Below, one piece after another: positions 24,471 through 37,130 of a stretch of DNA of 64,000 nucleotides (position 1 is the first letter of the stretch; each line of letters starts with the position of its first letter). The stretch is from Microvelia longipes (Eukaryota; Arthropoda; Insecta; Hemiptera; Veliidae), in assembly GCA_018340805.1 (NCBI GenBank), contig JACMZG010001913.1:13253822-13317821 (forward strand). Direction: 5' to 3'. The position numbers were made by a program, and so were the translations under genes. The notes under the pieces are model-generated. The model was not told the DNA's origin and ran no database searches. It saw only the letters and a list, made by a program, of their open reading frames with translations.

Positions 24471-24992
24471 AATAATACAATCTTTATGTTATGAACATAG
24501 TGCAGACCAGACAATTTAACCGAACAAGATAAAAATTGCTACGAATGATGTGTGTGTAGTTCTACAACATGTTGAACTAAATTTAAATTTGTGGTAAATC
24601 TAGCATAACCTCTCCAAGCAGGTTTCAGACCTCCGTTTCAGTATTTTTATTTCAAGTCCATTAAGTCCCTAGTATTCCTCATTAAATCATTCTGTCATTG
24701 AAATGCATTTACACTTGTTATCGAGTGTTTTCAAAAATACAAGAGTTAGTTAAATCAAAATAGGAGGTAATAAGCGTTCGCGTCTCGGCATTAATTTTAA
24801 GTGCTCTCTAATTTTGGATTAACAGACAGCTACCGAGGATTAAATACGGAGCCATTAAAGCAAACTAGTCGTGTGTTGCACAAATAACTATTGATCAAGT
24901 TGAAATTTATGTCCATTCTTTATTCTCGAGGAGTTTTTAAAAAAATACGATTATGTGGTCGCATAGCCTCCTAGCCACCAAAATAATATGTG
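24471..24992. other. Mixed-sequence stretch, no gene seen
   Basis: Unremarkable AT-rich DNA. No repeat family or coding pattern was recognised. Confidence 0.45.
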
Positions 24993-25290
24993 TACGTAAG
25001 CATAGTTTCGTAAGTATAGTTACGAAGCATAGTTTCGTAAGTATAGTTACGAAGCATAGTTTCGTAAGTATAGTTACGAAGCATAGTTTCGTAAGTATAC
25101 TTACGAAGTATAGTTTCGTAAGTATAGTTACGAAGCATAGTTTCGTAAGTATAATTACGAAGCATAGTTGTGTAAGTATAGTTACGAAGCATAGTTCGTA
25201 AGTATACTTACGAAGTATAGTTTCGTAAGTATTGTTACGAAGCATAGTTTCGTAAGTATAGTTACGAAGTATAGTTTCGTATATAGTTAA
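24993..25290. repeat. 27-bp tandem array of palindromic units
   Basis: About ten copies of a 27-bp unit containing cgtaagtata.ttacgaagca, where cgtaa...ttacg pairs within each unit. Because 27 is a multiple of three and the unit lacks stops in several frames, it creates repetitive open frames on both strands that are not genes. Confidence 0.9.
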
Positions 25291-25385
25291 TATTTACCGG
25301 TATATAGTTAATATTATTTTCGAAATTTTCGCAGAGTCATTATTGCGGGTGAATAATGTCACAAAAGAATTATTTATTCTATTAT

Positions 25386-25733
25386 AATCATAGAGATAAT
25401 ATTACTAGAGGGGTATATTACACTATAGGTTAAATTTTGAAACATCGAAAAAGTAACCCGACAACATTCGCTAAAATAAAAACAAATGATAAGTACAAAA
25501 TGACAATAACTTATATAGTAGAAACGTTAAAAAATACAATTCAAAACACAAACAATGTGCGAGAAGACGATATCAATTGATTCATTATAACCTTAAATTA
25601 TTCTTAAAGGTTTCAATGAGGTTACAGAGCCCCTGAGAGTCCCAAAATTAGGTTTCAGGTTTTTCAATGCATTGAAATAGGTTAAGACCCCTCTAGTATA
25701 TATCTCTTTGATTATAATAATGCACTGCAAATT
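25386..25733 (+). mobile_element. M330 MITE copy
   Basis: Bounded by atagagataatattactaga and cccctctagtatatatctct, with internal ttttgaaacatcg and ggttacagagcccctgagag. Just upstream, 25,318-25,375 is a small R1 piece (tcattattgcgggtgaataa). Confidence 0.8.
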
Positions 25734-25734
25734 T

Positions 25735-26260
25735 TAGAGGCATAGTGTCGTATAACCATTAGGGTAATTATGCGCATTTTCTTTGAAAAATGAGTTACGA
25801 GCTTGATAATTGAGTAACTGCTTAAGTTATGAAGAATAACCCGGGTCCTTAAGCAAGAAATGGATTGTTAAGCACGGAAATACGCATTCCAATGGAAATC
25901 CCCCCCCCCCCGACATGTATACCACCGCGCAAAATTTGTATAAAACCTCCTAGACAACTATAAAACAAAACATTCCAAAGGAAATCCATCCCCCCCCCGA
26001 CATGTAGACCACCGCGCAAAATTTGTATAAAACCTCCTAGACAACTATAAAAACAAAACATTCCAATGGAAATCCACCCCCCCCCCCCCCCCGACATGTA
26101 GACCACCGGGCAAAATTTGTATAAAACCTCCTAGACAACTATAAAAACAAAACATTCCAAAGGAAATCCACCCCCCCCCCGACATGTAGACCACCGCGCA
26201 AAATTTGTATAAAACCTCCTAGACAACTATAAAAACAAAACATTCCAAAGGAAATTCACC
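25735..26260. repeat. Single foldback arm followed by about 87-bp C-rich tandem array
   Basis: 25,735-25,905 matches the inner-to-outer half of the foldback arm seen at 22.2 kb (gagttacgagc, gagtaactgcttaag, aagcacggaaatacgcattc). The outer end is then amplified: four copies of about 87 bp, each with a C-run of 9-16, cgacatgtagaccaccgcgc, and tataaaacctcctagacaac. Confidence 0.8.
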
Positions 26261-27060
26261 GAGCTCGTGGACCTGCGCGCCAAAACTTTTTCTCTTTCCC
26301 AGATCAAATTAAGCTTCGTGTATTCCTATTATTTACTTGACTTAAGTGTTTAACAAACCCTTGAACAACACTATTAAATTGAAAAATCAAGTACTCTTAA
26401 CTTTGATTTGATATCGACATTTTCTAACAATGATTGTAAAAGAAAGAATAAAGATCAATAAAAAGAAACAAGTACCAACTGCATAAATACAATACATTTT
26501 AAAACAAGCCCTAAAAAATCTAGACATAGCAACGCCGGTCATTTTCAATTTATTTCAAATAGAAAATAGGTGGTAGCAAAAGTTTTAATGAGATATTTAC
26601 AGAAATTTGGCGGTAGTTTTACAAAGGCAGGGAATCACTGAGTTTAGATTATGTTGATATATGTAAATAAGTAGTTTTATTTGATAAAAGTACTCACCGA
26701 GAAATTAATTATCAAAAAGAAGAGGAATGAACAGAACAACCTACACATAGAGGTATTTTAACGAATTTTCCGAGGATTAGTTATCAGTAGTTATCTGAAA
26801 ATAGTTTGTTAAAAATAAAAAAATGCTAATCCGATGATCACATAAACTATCCGTTTTAGATTTTTTAAGCCCCCCTGAGTGGTTTTCGTAAAGCTATTTA
26901 GTCTTTTTTATGTGTCTGTTCGCAATAAAGCCGTGTTACTTCCGATCAGTTGAGTTAAGAAGAATCGGGCAGGGACAATACATGGATAGGTAAGCACTAT
27001 GAACCATATTTTCAAATAGATACATAATACATATTATTTATATATAAATAATATATATAT

Positions 27061-27145
<85 letters not shown>
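26261..27145. other. Mixed sequence, R1 fragment and (TA)n
   Basis: 26,845-26,945 is a minus-strand R1 fragment (taagcccccctgagtggttt). 27,030-27,145 is an interrupted (TA)n tract. No gene was recognised. Confidence 0.55.
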
Positions 27146-27146
<1 letters not shown>

Positions 27147-28914
27147 GTGACAAAAGGTTGAAACTGTTCACACGGTGTTTTAACCTATAGTTTATACTCA
27201 AACCTGAGGAAAATGAGTTTAAGGGTTGAACCCCGAGTTCAATCCAAAGATCTTGAATAAAGGGGATGACACACTAAGTCGTCTTAGTATTACAATTCTT
27301 ATTACAGCGCAGGTCTTATATTTGAAAGGCAAACTTACCTCTCGATGGTTTCCCATGTTTAATTGCTTGAGAAGGTTAAAGCAAGCTTAAATTATCATTA
27401 ACTAAAGTGGCTAAGTATAGGCCAAAATTTAAAATTAAATAAGCACGAATGACTTAACAAGCACCACAAATGTAACTATCACGAGAAGCACAGAAGAAAG
27501 TTGAGAAGCTAACTCGAGAACCTTCCTACATAACCTGCGTTTGGCGCCTTTTTTATTATAAACATGGAAAGGTAATTTTGCTCCTATTTCTCTATCTTCT
27601 ACAACTTTTATTGGGTCAGAAAAGATCTTTAATGCGTCACCCCCTTTATTCAAGATCTTTGGTTCAATCCCGTTCACAGGATAACTGCCGGAGTGGTTTA
27701 TTCCCCTAGGGGGTTAAACTTGGGGTTAGACCCTTTGATAAACCCTGCTTGTAAACGTAGTATGTGTTAACTACCTTATGACACATATCATGTGACAATG
27801 TAGATGCGAGGTATCCTAAGCATGATTTTAAGCCTTAATGGAATTATTTGTAATAAATGACATTTCTATTATTAATTAGCAGCGAGTTAATTAGAGAGCG
27901 AATAAAACGTGTATCGACATAATACATATAAGGTAACAAAACACATTTGTTAATGAAAAAACAATTATGAGAAATATATTGGGAAGAAAATTTATTGTTT
28001 TCTATTAAAAGTGACATGGTTTTAACTCGCTGGGATAAAAGGGAGAAAATCATTTACGTAGAATTATATTTATGAAAAATTAATAAAGTTTTTTTAATAA
28101 ATTTTAAATGAGAAACATTAAATGATTTTTAATTTATTACATTTGTTTAAAAGTTTTGTGTCATTTGTAAGCTAATTTATTTATTTTACTCATTATAACT
28201 TTATTTCTGTGATAATTTTACCCAATAACCAATAAAAGATTCGGTAAATCGAGTTTTTACAATTGATTTTTTTTTGACGTCATAATAATATTGAAACAAT
28301 TGTAGAACACGTTTGAGGTTTTATAGCAAATTTTAGAAGCAATACTGCTTCAAATATTCAGAATAGTTATTTTATTGTTTTAGTATCGAAAATATATTTT
28401 TTCTGAGGTAGGAAGTTTAAGTTCACTTTATTTAGGAACACAGCAGCGTTCCCCCTTGCCAAGTCAAGAAGAAAAGATAAAATACTCTGCTTAGTCAGTA
28501 AAAAAAAGTCACAAACATACTGAAGCTGCCAGTGTACTGTACGCAAAAAAGTAGGGTTTTTGAGGGTCTGTAGCGTGTAAACAGCTTTAGGGACATAAAT
28601 AATATCTTTAAAGGGTGTGCTTTGTAGATCAAAAATATAAATAAATCATTCAAATCGGCCAAGTAGAAGTGGAGAAAAAGAGGTTTGAAAATGGAATTTT
28701 TGACGAATTTTTATTCTTATTCTTCCTGCACTTTTCGTTGACGCACCTACAGCCTAAACTTCTGAATAGATTTTGACATATGAGGACTTTTTAGATTCGT
28801 TTTATGCTCGAGTGCATCCCTACCTAATAAAATCACAAATTCGGCATTACTCAACGCGGAGCGAAAAACTAAGCTAGCGAACGGTAGCTATTTAACTGTT
28901 AACTTATTTAATCC
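27146..28914. other. AT-rich stretch with a short inverted pair, no gene seen
   Basis: About 27,225-27,272 and 27,632-27,680 are inverted copies (aaagatcttgaataaagggg core) about 360 bp apart, possibly ends of a small decayed element. The reading frame between them includes one arm and shows no recognisable domain. 27,850-28,900 is ordinary AT-rich sequence. Confidence 0.5.
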
Positions 28915-29206
28915 TATATCAATACATTAAAAGGCCTGAAACATCTCTGTGTGGGTCTTAGGGGATCTGTGTAACCTAATTGAAACCTCCTCCAAGAGTG
29001 AGCTAAGGTTATAATAAATCAAATGTTTTCGTCTTCCAGCACATTGTTTGTGTTTTGATTTGTATTTTAAACATTCTACTATATAAGTTATTGTGATGAT
29101 GTACTGATTATTTAATTTTATTTCCAAGCGAGGTGGTCAAGTTACTTTTTCGATGTTTTAAAATTTAACCTACAGGGTTTCTCTAGTAATATATCTCTAT
29201 GATTAC
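28915..29206 (-). mobile_element. M330 MITE copy, left-truncated
   Basis: Carries ggcctgaaacatctctg, cacattgtttgtgttttg and the end ctctagtaatatatctctat. The outer left terminus is replaced by ordinary sequence. Confidence 0.75.
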
Positions 29207-29607
29207 ATGTAACTTCTCACAAAAGCAGATATTATATTTATATTTCTAAACAAACTGAAACCCGAGGTCAAAAAAAATGTGTAACAAGAAAATAAAAGAA
29301 ACAAAGAATAGTGTCAAAAAAAGGTAAAACCGTAACATTTTAATCCTCTGGGTTTTTTGAACAAATAAAGCAGAAATTTTACTCCACTGAATAAACAGGT
29401 GGAAGTAAAACATACGTAACAGAAAAAAAAAGATCCAATGTAAAGAACAAGAAAAATCATTAGACAAGAAGAAAAATTTAAATAAGTAAAAGTAATTTCT
29501 TTACGAAAATTCGCTTAGTTTATTTTAATTTGGGATCTCAAGGAGCCAGTTATTAATCAATAGTTGGATCTTTGATAGCTGTTACTGTATGCAACAGGTG
29601 TTGTAGG

Positions 29608-30075
29608 CATACACAGTGTTTCTCAATTCATCATAGCATGGATTATAATCTCGCACCAAGAATTCAGCATATTCACAATCTTAACTTATGACCTAACACA
29701 TGACAACCTTAACACCTTGTTTAAACACTATTCAAATTTTAATGACGTCATAAAGTTAGGTTAGTGGCGTTATAAATTGTTCAAAATTAATAACTTTTAC
29801 AGCATCTTACCACACTCAAATTTTGTTTCGAGCACCTTATATGCTCCAGGCATACAAAGTGTTTCTCAATTCGTCATAGCAAGGATTACAATCTCGCACC
29901 AAGAATTCAGCATATAAACAATCATAATTTATGACCTAATATATGACAACCATAACACCTTGTTTAAACGCTATTCCAATTTTAAATTTTAATGACGTCG
30001 TAAGGTCAGGTTAGTGACAATTAATAACCTTTAAAGCATCTTACCACACTCAAATTTCGTTTCGATTCGATAAGG
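29608..30075. repeat. Tandem duplication of about 240 bp
   Basis: Two direct copies start at gcatacacagtgtttctcaa (29,608) and gcatacaaagtgtttctcaa (29,849). They share caccaagaattcagcatat, ttgtttaaac.ctattc, tttaatgacgtc and tcttaccacactcaaattt. Confidence 0.88.
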
Positions 30076-30194
30076 ACTTCGTGAGTATATTTTTATACAT
30101 TTTATTTAAATAGTTAAAATTTGGTTCAAATATATCTTTTTATGTGATAAACAATCATACTGTTTTGCTTATATACGGCAAGTAAATGTATGGT

Positions 30195-30440
30195 TTTTGT
30201 AGTAAAAATAAAAGTCAAACAGCATCGAGCGAGGTCAGAGCCTGGATGGATGGCCGCTGGGTATAAAACTAATGTATTAACTGTCTGAGGATAAGCGAAG
30301 TGAATCCGATTAGTTGCTGCGGTGTAAACTTGCTAATTTGTTAGTTCTAAGGACTATCGAAGCGAAGCAAAGAAGAAAGGATGAGCGTAGCAAATACGAT
30401 GTATGAGGAATCGTTTTGAGGTACCCCGTACCCGCTATCA
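30195..30440 (-). mobile_element. R1 fragment, minus strand
   Basis: Only the R1 5' region is present: agcatcgagcg, tgaggataagcgaagtgaat, aggatgagcgtagcaaata and ttgaggtaccccgtacccg. 30,441-30,990 that follows has no recognised feature apart from a short (GA)n near 30,712. Confidence 0.75.
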
Positions 30441-30991
30441 TTTGGACGAATAAGTAGGAAATGAACGTAAAACAAAAATCTTAAATGAAAAATACCAAGT
30501 TAATCAAAGGAAAGTGACATATTTTTATAAAAAAGTAGTGTTCCATAAACTATTCTATAAATAAGCTTAGAATAAGCTGGAAATCAAGTTGCATGAAAAT
30601 TGCACATTACACTGTCGACTGTTAAAACGAGAATAGGAAATGAAAACTGGGATTCCCTTCGTAAGAAGAACGACTGGAGTTTAAAACGTGGCTTGACGGG
30701 TAAATGTGTGGAGAGAGAGAGAACCTAAGTGGAGACAAAGCTTATTATCATTTTAAACAGAATTAACCATGATCCTCATAATTCTAAAAAGACGTTAAAT
30801 GGAAATGAGGTACTAAAATAAGCAACATTTTTATGGGGATTCGCTAACAGGCGATTTTCAAAGATTTATATCCTTTAGTTTCTATCGTATTCTATTTATA
30901 AAGTTATTGAATCAAAGAGGTTAAATTCACCGCAAGTTAAGGAAGGAATTGAAGAATCAGCTACAGTCGATACTGTAAGATATGAATATCC

Positions 30992-31026
30992 CTGGACCAG
31001 TTTCGGCATAACGCCATCATCAACAG
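30992..31026 (-). ncRNA. Hammerhead-ribozyme-like motif
   Basis: Minus strand ttgatga, t, stem ggc/gcc around gttat, gaaa, then ctggtccag as a short near-palindrome. One base differs from ctgatga. It lies about 100 bp downstream, in the same orientation, of the tRNA-like segment at 31,120-31,205. Confidence 0.5.
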
Positions 31027-31119
31027 GCGTGGCAACACTGGAGCTCTCAACTAATAAAGTTATACCTGTAAATAACTTCTAGTCTCTTATATAAACTTCT
31101 AATCTTATATAAACTGAGA

Positions 31120-31205
31120 GCGTAACCTGGGATGCGAACCCCAGACCTCCGTGATGTCAAAGGTCAGTGTTCGCTCACAGGCGAACGATCTCGGCCACAG
31201 AGGCG
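31120..31205 (-). repeat. tRNA-like SINE head
   Basis: The minus strand shows an A-box-like tggccgagatcg (31,186-31,197) and a B-box-like ggttcgcatccc (31,129-31,140), at tRNA spacing. The D-arm region gtggccgagatcg resembles Leu/Ser-type tRNAs. Acceptor pairing is not convincing, so I read this as the tRNA-derived head of a SINE, not a tRNA gene. Confidence 0.6.
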
Positions 31206-31341
31206 GCACAGTGGCCGCCGAATTTATATATACTTAGCGTATGTATATATACACACGTATAATATATAAATATATACACACGCGTATATATTTATATATA
31301 TATACGCTATAAAAATTATTTCAATAAACCTGAGCAGTATA

Positions 31342-32284
31342 NNNNNNNNNNNNNNNNNNNNNNNNNNNNNNNNNNNNNNNNNNNNNNNNNNNNNNNNNNN
31401 NNNNNNNNNNNNNNNNNNNNNNNNNNNNNNNNNNNNNNNNNNNNNNNNNNNNNNNNNNNNNNNNNNNNNNNNNNNNNNNNNNNNNNNNNNNNNNNNNNNN
31501 NNNNNNNNNNNNNNNNNNNNNNNNNNNNNNNNNNNNNNNNNNNNNNNNNNNNNNNNNNNNNNNNNNNNNNNNNNNNNNNNNNNNNNNNNNNNNNNNNNNN
31601 NNNNNNNNNNNNNNNNNNNNNNNNNNNNNNNNNNNNNNNNNNNNNNNNNNNNNNNNNNNNNNNNNNNNNNNNNNNNNNNNNNNNNNNNNNNNNNNNNNNN
31701 NNNNNNNNNNNNNNNNNNNNNNNNNNNNNNNNNNNNNNNNNNNNNNNNNNNNNNNNNNNNNNNNNNNNNNNNNNNNNNNNNNNNNNNNNNNNNNNNNNNN
31801 NNNNNNNNNNNNNNNNNNNNNNNNNNNNNNNNNNNNNNNNNNNNNNNNNNNNNNNNNNNNNNNNNNNNNNNNNNNNNNNNNNNNNNNNNNNNNNNNNNNN
31901 NNNNNNNNNNNNNNNNNNNNNNNNNNNNNNNNNNNNNNNNNNNNNNNNNNNNNNNNNNNNNNNNNNNNNNNNNNNNNNNNNNNNNNNNNNNNNNNNNNNN
32001 NNNNNNNNNNNNNNNNNNNNNNNNNNNNNNNNNNNNNNNNNNNNNNNNNNNNNNNNNNNNNNNNNNNNNNNNNNNNNNNNNNNNNNNNNNNNNNNNNNNN
32101 NNNNNNNNNNNNNNNNNNNNNNNNNNNNNNNNNNNNNNNNNNNNNNNNNNNNNNNNNNNNNNNNNNNNNNNNNNNNNNNNNNNNNNNNNNNNNNNNNNNN
32201 NNNNNNNNNNNNNNNNNNNNNNNNNNNNNNNNNNNNNNNNNNNNNNNNNNNNNNNNNNNNNNNNNNNNNNNNNNNNNNNNNNNN
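31342..32284. other. Assembly gap (N)
   Basis: 943 unknown bases, preceded by TA/CA-rich microsatellite sequence (31,222-31,310). The uninterrupted frame through it is meaningless. Confidence 1.
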
Positions 32285-32545
32285 ATGTCGATGAAATTCT
32301 AAATCCTATGTAAAACACTGGGAAAATAATTTAAAATGTGCATCGATGTCGATAAAAGTGCATCGATGTCGTATAAAAGTGCAACGATGTAACATAAATT
32401 TATTTAAAATTGCATCGATGTTGATGAAATAAATTAAAAGTGCAACAATGTCGATGAAATAATTTAAGAATTGCACGATCTTGATGAAATAGTTCAAGAA
32501 TTGTTTCAATGTCATGAAATGTTACAAGAGTTGCTTGATGTTTGA
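32285..32545. repeat. Degenerate tandem array, about 33-37 bp units
   Basis: Repeated phrases gcatcgatgtcgat(g)aaa and aaaattgca/aagtgcaacgatg occur about seven times with indels. The array begins at the gap edge and probably continues into it. Confidence 0.75.
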
Positions 32546-35224
32546 GTTAATAAATAAAGTTTCATTTGCTTAAGTCAATCAATACTGACATTTGCTCTAC
32601 ATCACTCATTTCATACTTTGAAACTCACCATTCAATGAATTTTACTCATACTAGTCACTTAATCAATAACATACTTATTACTTATTCATCATTACTCTAA
32701 ATCAATTTATATTTCCTTCTTAATATAATTAATCAGATCACAAATAATCACATAAATTTGTTCAATGATGAACCATTTTATTTAAAGAATAATACTCAAT
32801 CATATTCATTCTATTATTCACTTAATAGGTCTATTCAATACCATAAATTCATAAATCTTTCATTATTTACAATGCTTTAAGAATTTTCAATAAAGTTATT
32901 AAATAATTAATTAATTAAATAATTCTATATTTATTTACATTTGATCACTCACTCAGTCAATTATTGATTTATTTTAATCTATTTCATTCCATTTATCATA
33001 TGCTTACCCTTTTGAAACGATAATCCATTCACATTTATTATTCATTTCTCTATTCCATTAATTTATTATTCATTTGCTTAATCAACTTAACTTAATTCAT
33101 TCAATCAAGCCAAATAATTCGGTTAATTGTTCAATTATTCACTCTTATCTATTTAAATTGGTTAAAGATTCTTGAAAAATACAGGATTATTCATAATGCG
33201 CCTTATTCACATGTTAATTATCTATCAAAAACAATGAAATTATCAATCTTCAAACACATTTACAATACTTAACTCTCATGCAGAACAACAATATTGAATC
33301 ATAATTTAAAATAATAAAAGGATTGATTTAAATTTATTATTTCTTATTAACTTTATTCAAATTTCATTCAATTTTTAATTGATTTGATTTCAGTTTGGTC
33401 TAATAATATTTCCTTTATTGTAACCGATAATTTCAACAGTAATTAAATTTCAAGTAAAAAGTCACAAGAAAGTTAATTAAATTAATTAAATCTAATATTT
33501 TAAATTAAATTTCAAAAATATTGACTAAGATTTCTTAATTTATGTAATTTTATAACCAAGTTCAATAAATAATAGACAAAGACAACAATTTCGATGAAAT
33601 ATTGAAAAATCATTTAAAATTATACGTATTTTAGGATCATTCAAAAATTATCTTAAATAATTTCATTAATAATTTAAATTTTCAAGCCAAATCACAAGAA
33701 AATTAATTAAATAATTTATTAAATCCAATTTTAGACTTAAATTTCAAATATTGACTAAGTTTCTTAATTTTAATTTATTTGTAACTTAAACCAAATTTCA
33801 ATAAATAATAGGCAAAGTCGTAGCAATTTCCATGAAATATTGAAATTCATTTAAATTTGTACGAATTTATTAAGGATTGTCTAAAGAATATCTTAAAATG
33901 TCTTTTTTATTTCTTTAAAACTTACTCAGAGATACTTAAATTATATAAATTTCCTCATTAAATCTGTTCAATTAACCAATCAAATCAATTATTTAATCAT
34001 AATTTAATCAATACTTTATTTACCATTTGATCAGTTCTATTCTAACTGTCTTTTATTTTATATGAATACCACTCTCGTGGCATTCTAATTTAACCGGAGA
34101 AGGAATTTATTCAATTTACTATTAATATTTCTCTTGATGAGTTACTAATATTGATATTGCACAGAGATAATCTATATTTAATCTATATCTTATATTAATA
34201 ATTATCATTTTATAAGTTTATAATGCAATGATTTTGACTTATAACATGAATTTAATTTTTTCAACTAAGATTTATTTGATTTGTATAAATTTAAAATAAT
34301 TTAAATTTTGCATCAGAATTTTGAACCAATGTTAAAAGTTATTATATAATTGAAAATCAAAATAATTATACCCTCAATTACTATCAATTTGCCAAACCTA
34401 CTCCTACAGATATCACAGCATTTATATGTAAGGAATTGGAAAGCCATATATATATTTCGCACAGAAGTTCTCGAATCGAGTGCAGACGCTGGCTGAGACA
34501 TAAATTCTAGATCTACCTAGACCAGTACTTCTTGTGCATTTATGATATACAAAATTACGCTAAGGTCGGGAATCCACTCGCTCAAATTATATATATATAA
34601 TCTCTATGTTAAATTTAGTCTTTCCATGAGATTTTAAACCCATAAGTTCATTTATTACATCAATCAATACAATCAATACAATACCATACCATTTAGAATC
34701 ATTTAAATATTATTATGAATATTATTCATTTTATTGAATTTTAACGATTAGGTTCAAGTTTTTGATATTTTAAACGTGTTTGCCTTACTTTAATTCTTTA
34801 AGTTTGAGCTCTGAACAGACCATTGAGCTCGGAGACTTGAAGTCGGAAGCTCTGGGGTTTATGCAGCAGGGAAATATCAAATGGTTGATTATCATTGGTG
34901 GAAAGCTTGTACTTGTTGTTTTCCAATAAGTAATTTTATTTATAAAATGTCATGCTTTTAAATTATAATATTTAGATTCACCGTTAAAATATACACCTTA
35001 TGGATGTATTTGTTTGAAACTTTCATTTAAAATTACTCATTGATTCTGGTAGGAAATATTATTTGTTGATTTCAAATTTAAGTTTTTATAATTTTATCAA
35101 TAACTTTATTTATAAAATTTCATGCTTTTTATTATTAATATTAGATTTACCATAAATTATTACATCATATAGTATGGTTAATAATTAATTTGGTTACTTT
35201 GAAAATTTCATCTATTACTCCTGT
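32546..35224. other. AT-rich stretch with two local duplications, no gene seen
   Basis: About 33,448-33,905 holds a direct duplication of about 225 bp (caagaaa.ttaattaaa; tattgactaag.tttcttaat; caataaataatag.caaag; gaaatattgaaa). About 34,923-35,226 holds another (taa.tttatttataaaat.tcatgcttt; cat.tattactc). Everything else is AT-rich without a coding signal. Confidence 0.6.
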
Positions 35225-37130
35225 GTGATGTAGTGGATACTTCTGCTCCTCCCGCATATAGTTCAGCTCTCAGTTCTCCGTGTGGACTCTTGCGTATATT
35301 ATGGTATGTTGTTCGCTTCTCATGTCGGGAGCTACTACTCCTACATTCAGTATCACATTACAATTCCTTGCTTGTGTGTCGGAACCTCCCGGATGTATTA
35401 TTGAGTAATACCAGTGTTGGTAAGAATTAAAAGATAATAGTCTGTCATGAGTTCCTGTTCATTAAGCACACTCGGGGACGCTAACTGAACAGTTGATAAT
35501 AGTACGTTTGTGACGTGTGATCTATATATGCGTTAGTCTTCCTCTGAGAGTCCGTACGTGATGACTCATCGCGGTCATACCTCTCTCCACATTGATTAGC
35601 TGCGCGAATCGCTCGCGCGCTCTGTTCATGTATAGTACTCGCCTCTTTAGTTGGCCTGATCTCCGGTCACGCGCGTATCGTTGTGTTTAGTGAGCTTTAA
35701 TAGTTTGTGGCTAGCAGCGCTGCGCTCTCTCTCGATATATTTAGTGAACTTGTATTGGATTTTGCACTCTCCATAGGTTTGCATCGCATTTTGGTTTTGA
35801 TATTCTCGCGCGTAATCAGTCGGCATTCTCTTTTGAATATATATATGAACGCGATCTTCGAGAAACTTTGTTATTTTGTCGAAATGAAGTGCTGCTTATC
35901 TATCTGATAAGAATATACGCCATACTAGATCCGCTCGTAGTATAATTACTATTACATTACTTCTCGCGAGCTCAGACTTGTTGTTTTTATTGTTGTTCTA
36001 AGATAATTTCTCGCTCTCTCTCTCTCTTCGAGCGCTCGAGAGCACTGTTTCATAAAAGTGAATCATTCCGAATTTGCATTCATTCTTATATAACATGTCT
36101 GACATAAATATATCAAATATTTTATTACGGAACCAACTCATATTTTTTCCGAACAATTTCTTAATCCTGAATTATATATATAATAATTCGAAATTCGAAA
36201 ATTTTTTAACAATTCGAAAATTACATAACCTAGTTCGACCTAGACACCAACACAAAATTACGAGCAAAAGTACGTCATTGCATAATTAACACAGTATCAA
36301 TTACAGCTCCATTACATAATCTATTCACTACTCGGCGCGGCGAGAAGAGCGTCCCTCATTGTAGCGACTCATGGCACACGTGCGCTACACTCCCCCGTCT
36401 GCGTATAATCGCATGTATTAGTGCATAACGGTCTTTATCTGGTCTCACCTATGTTTTCTCGTAAGCATTACGGTATTGTTGATAGGCAGATAGGTCCTCC
36501 GTTGATACTCAAATCGCGGCTGCTTATCGCTCTCTCTCATATCATCCAGACGATACATCACCGCGTCGCGCAACGGCTGTATTTTGTGTGTGGATCTAGT
36601 ATTCCGACCATAGTAACTCCGAACGCATTAGCGCGGATCGTTAATCCCCCATATACTGGTGCGCAGCGCGATATCAGTGCCGCATTATCCTAGGTGTTCT
36701 CCGTCGATGGAGAAGCTGCTCTCTCCACTGCCCATAGCCAGACTGACACCGTCTCGGAAAGATGCGTCGTCGAAGTGGTTGTTAGTGCACTAAAATGGGT
36801 CTGGCCGCTTCAAATCCTGTTACATTTACTCCTATATGTGTGTCAGCTTGTATAGATTGGTTGTATAACGGTAATTAATAAATAAATGTTTTTATAATCA
36901 TTGTGCCTCGTGTCTCATTAGCTCTCCTTCTCTCTCGCTATGAATTGAATTGGCCTCTCTATATTGACATCAACATATATATATATATAGATATATATAC
37001 ATAGACTATGCTTATCATATATTTATCATCCTTATGATTTAGATATATATCATAATAATATGTGAGCAGCTCTTTCTACATCGTTACTATGTAGCGCTCG
37101 CTCAATTCATTGTGGGGCTCTACTCCTCTG
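35225..37130. other. CpG-rich block, unclassified, LTR-like traits
   Basis: Base composition changes sharply near 35,230: CpG-dense strings such as gaatcgctcgcgcgctctg and ctcggcgcggcgagaagagc stand in an otherwise CpG-poor window. There is no long ORF and no recognised protein. tgtagcgactcatggcacac ... gtgcgctaca (about 36,359-36,389) resembles some Ty3-type LTR termini, and aataaataaatgtttt near 36,876 looks like a polyadenylation region. It may be retroelement LTR/leader sequence; the boundaries are unproven. Confidence 0.4.

Noticed and set aside
24937..25245. Repetitive open frames on both strands (SFVSIVTKH / TKLCFVTIL type)
   Set aside because: Produced by the 27-bp tandem array; no start context or domain.
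27435..27677. 80-codon frame with a hydrophobic C-terminus
   Set aside because: It includes one arm of a short inverted repeat and has no recognisable domain; insufficient support for a gene.
31224..32318. 364-codon frame
   Set aside because: It runs through 943 N bases and has no meaning.
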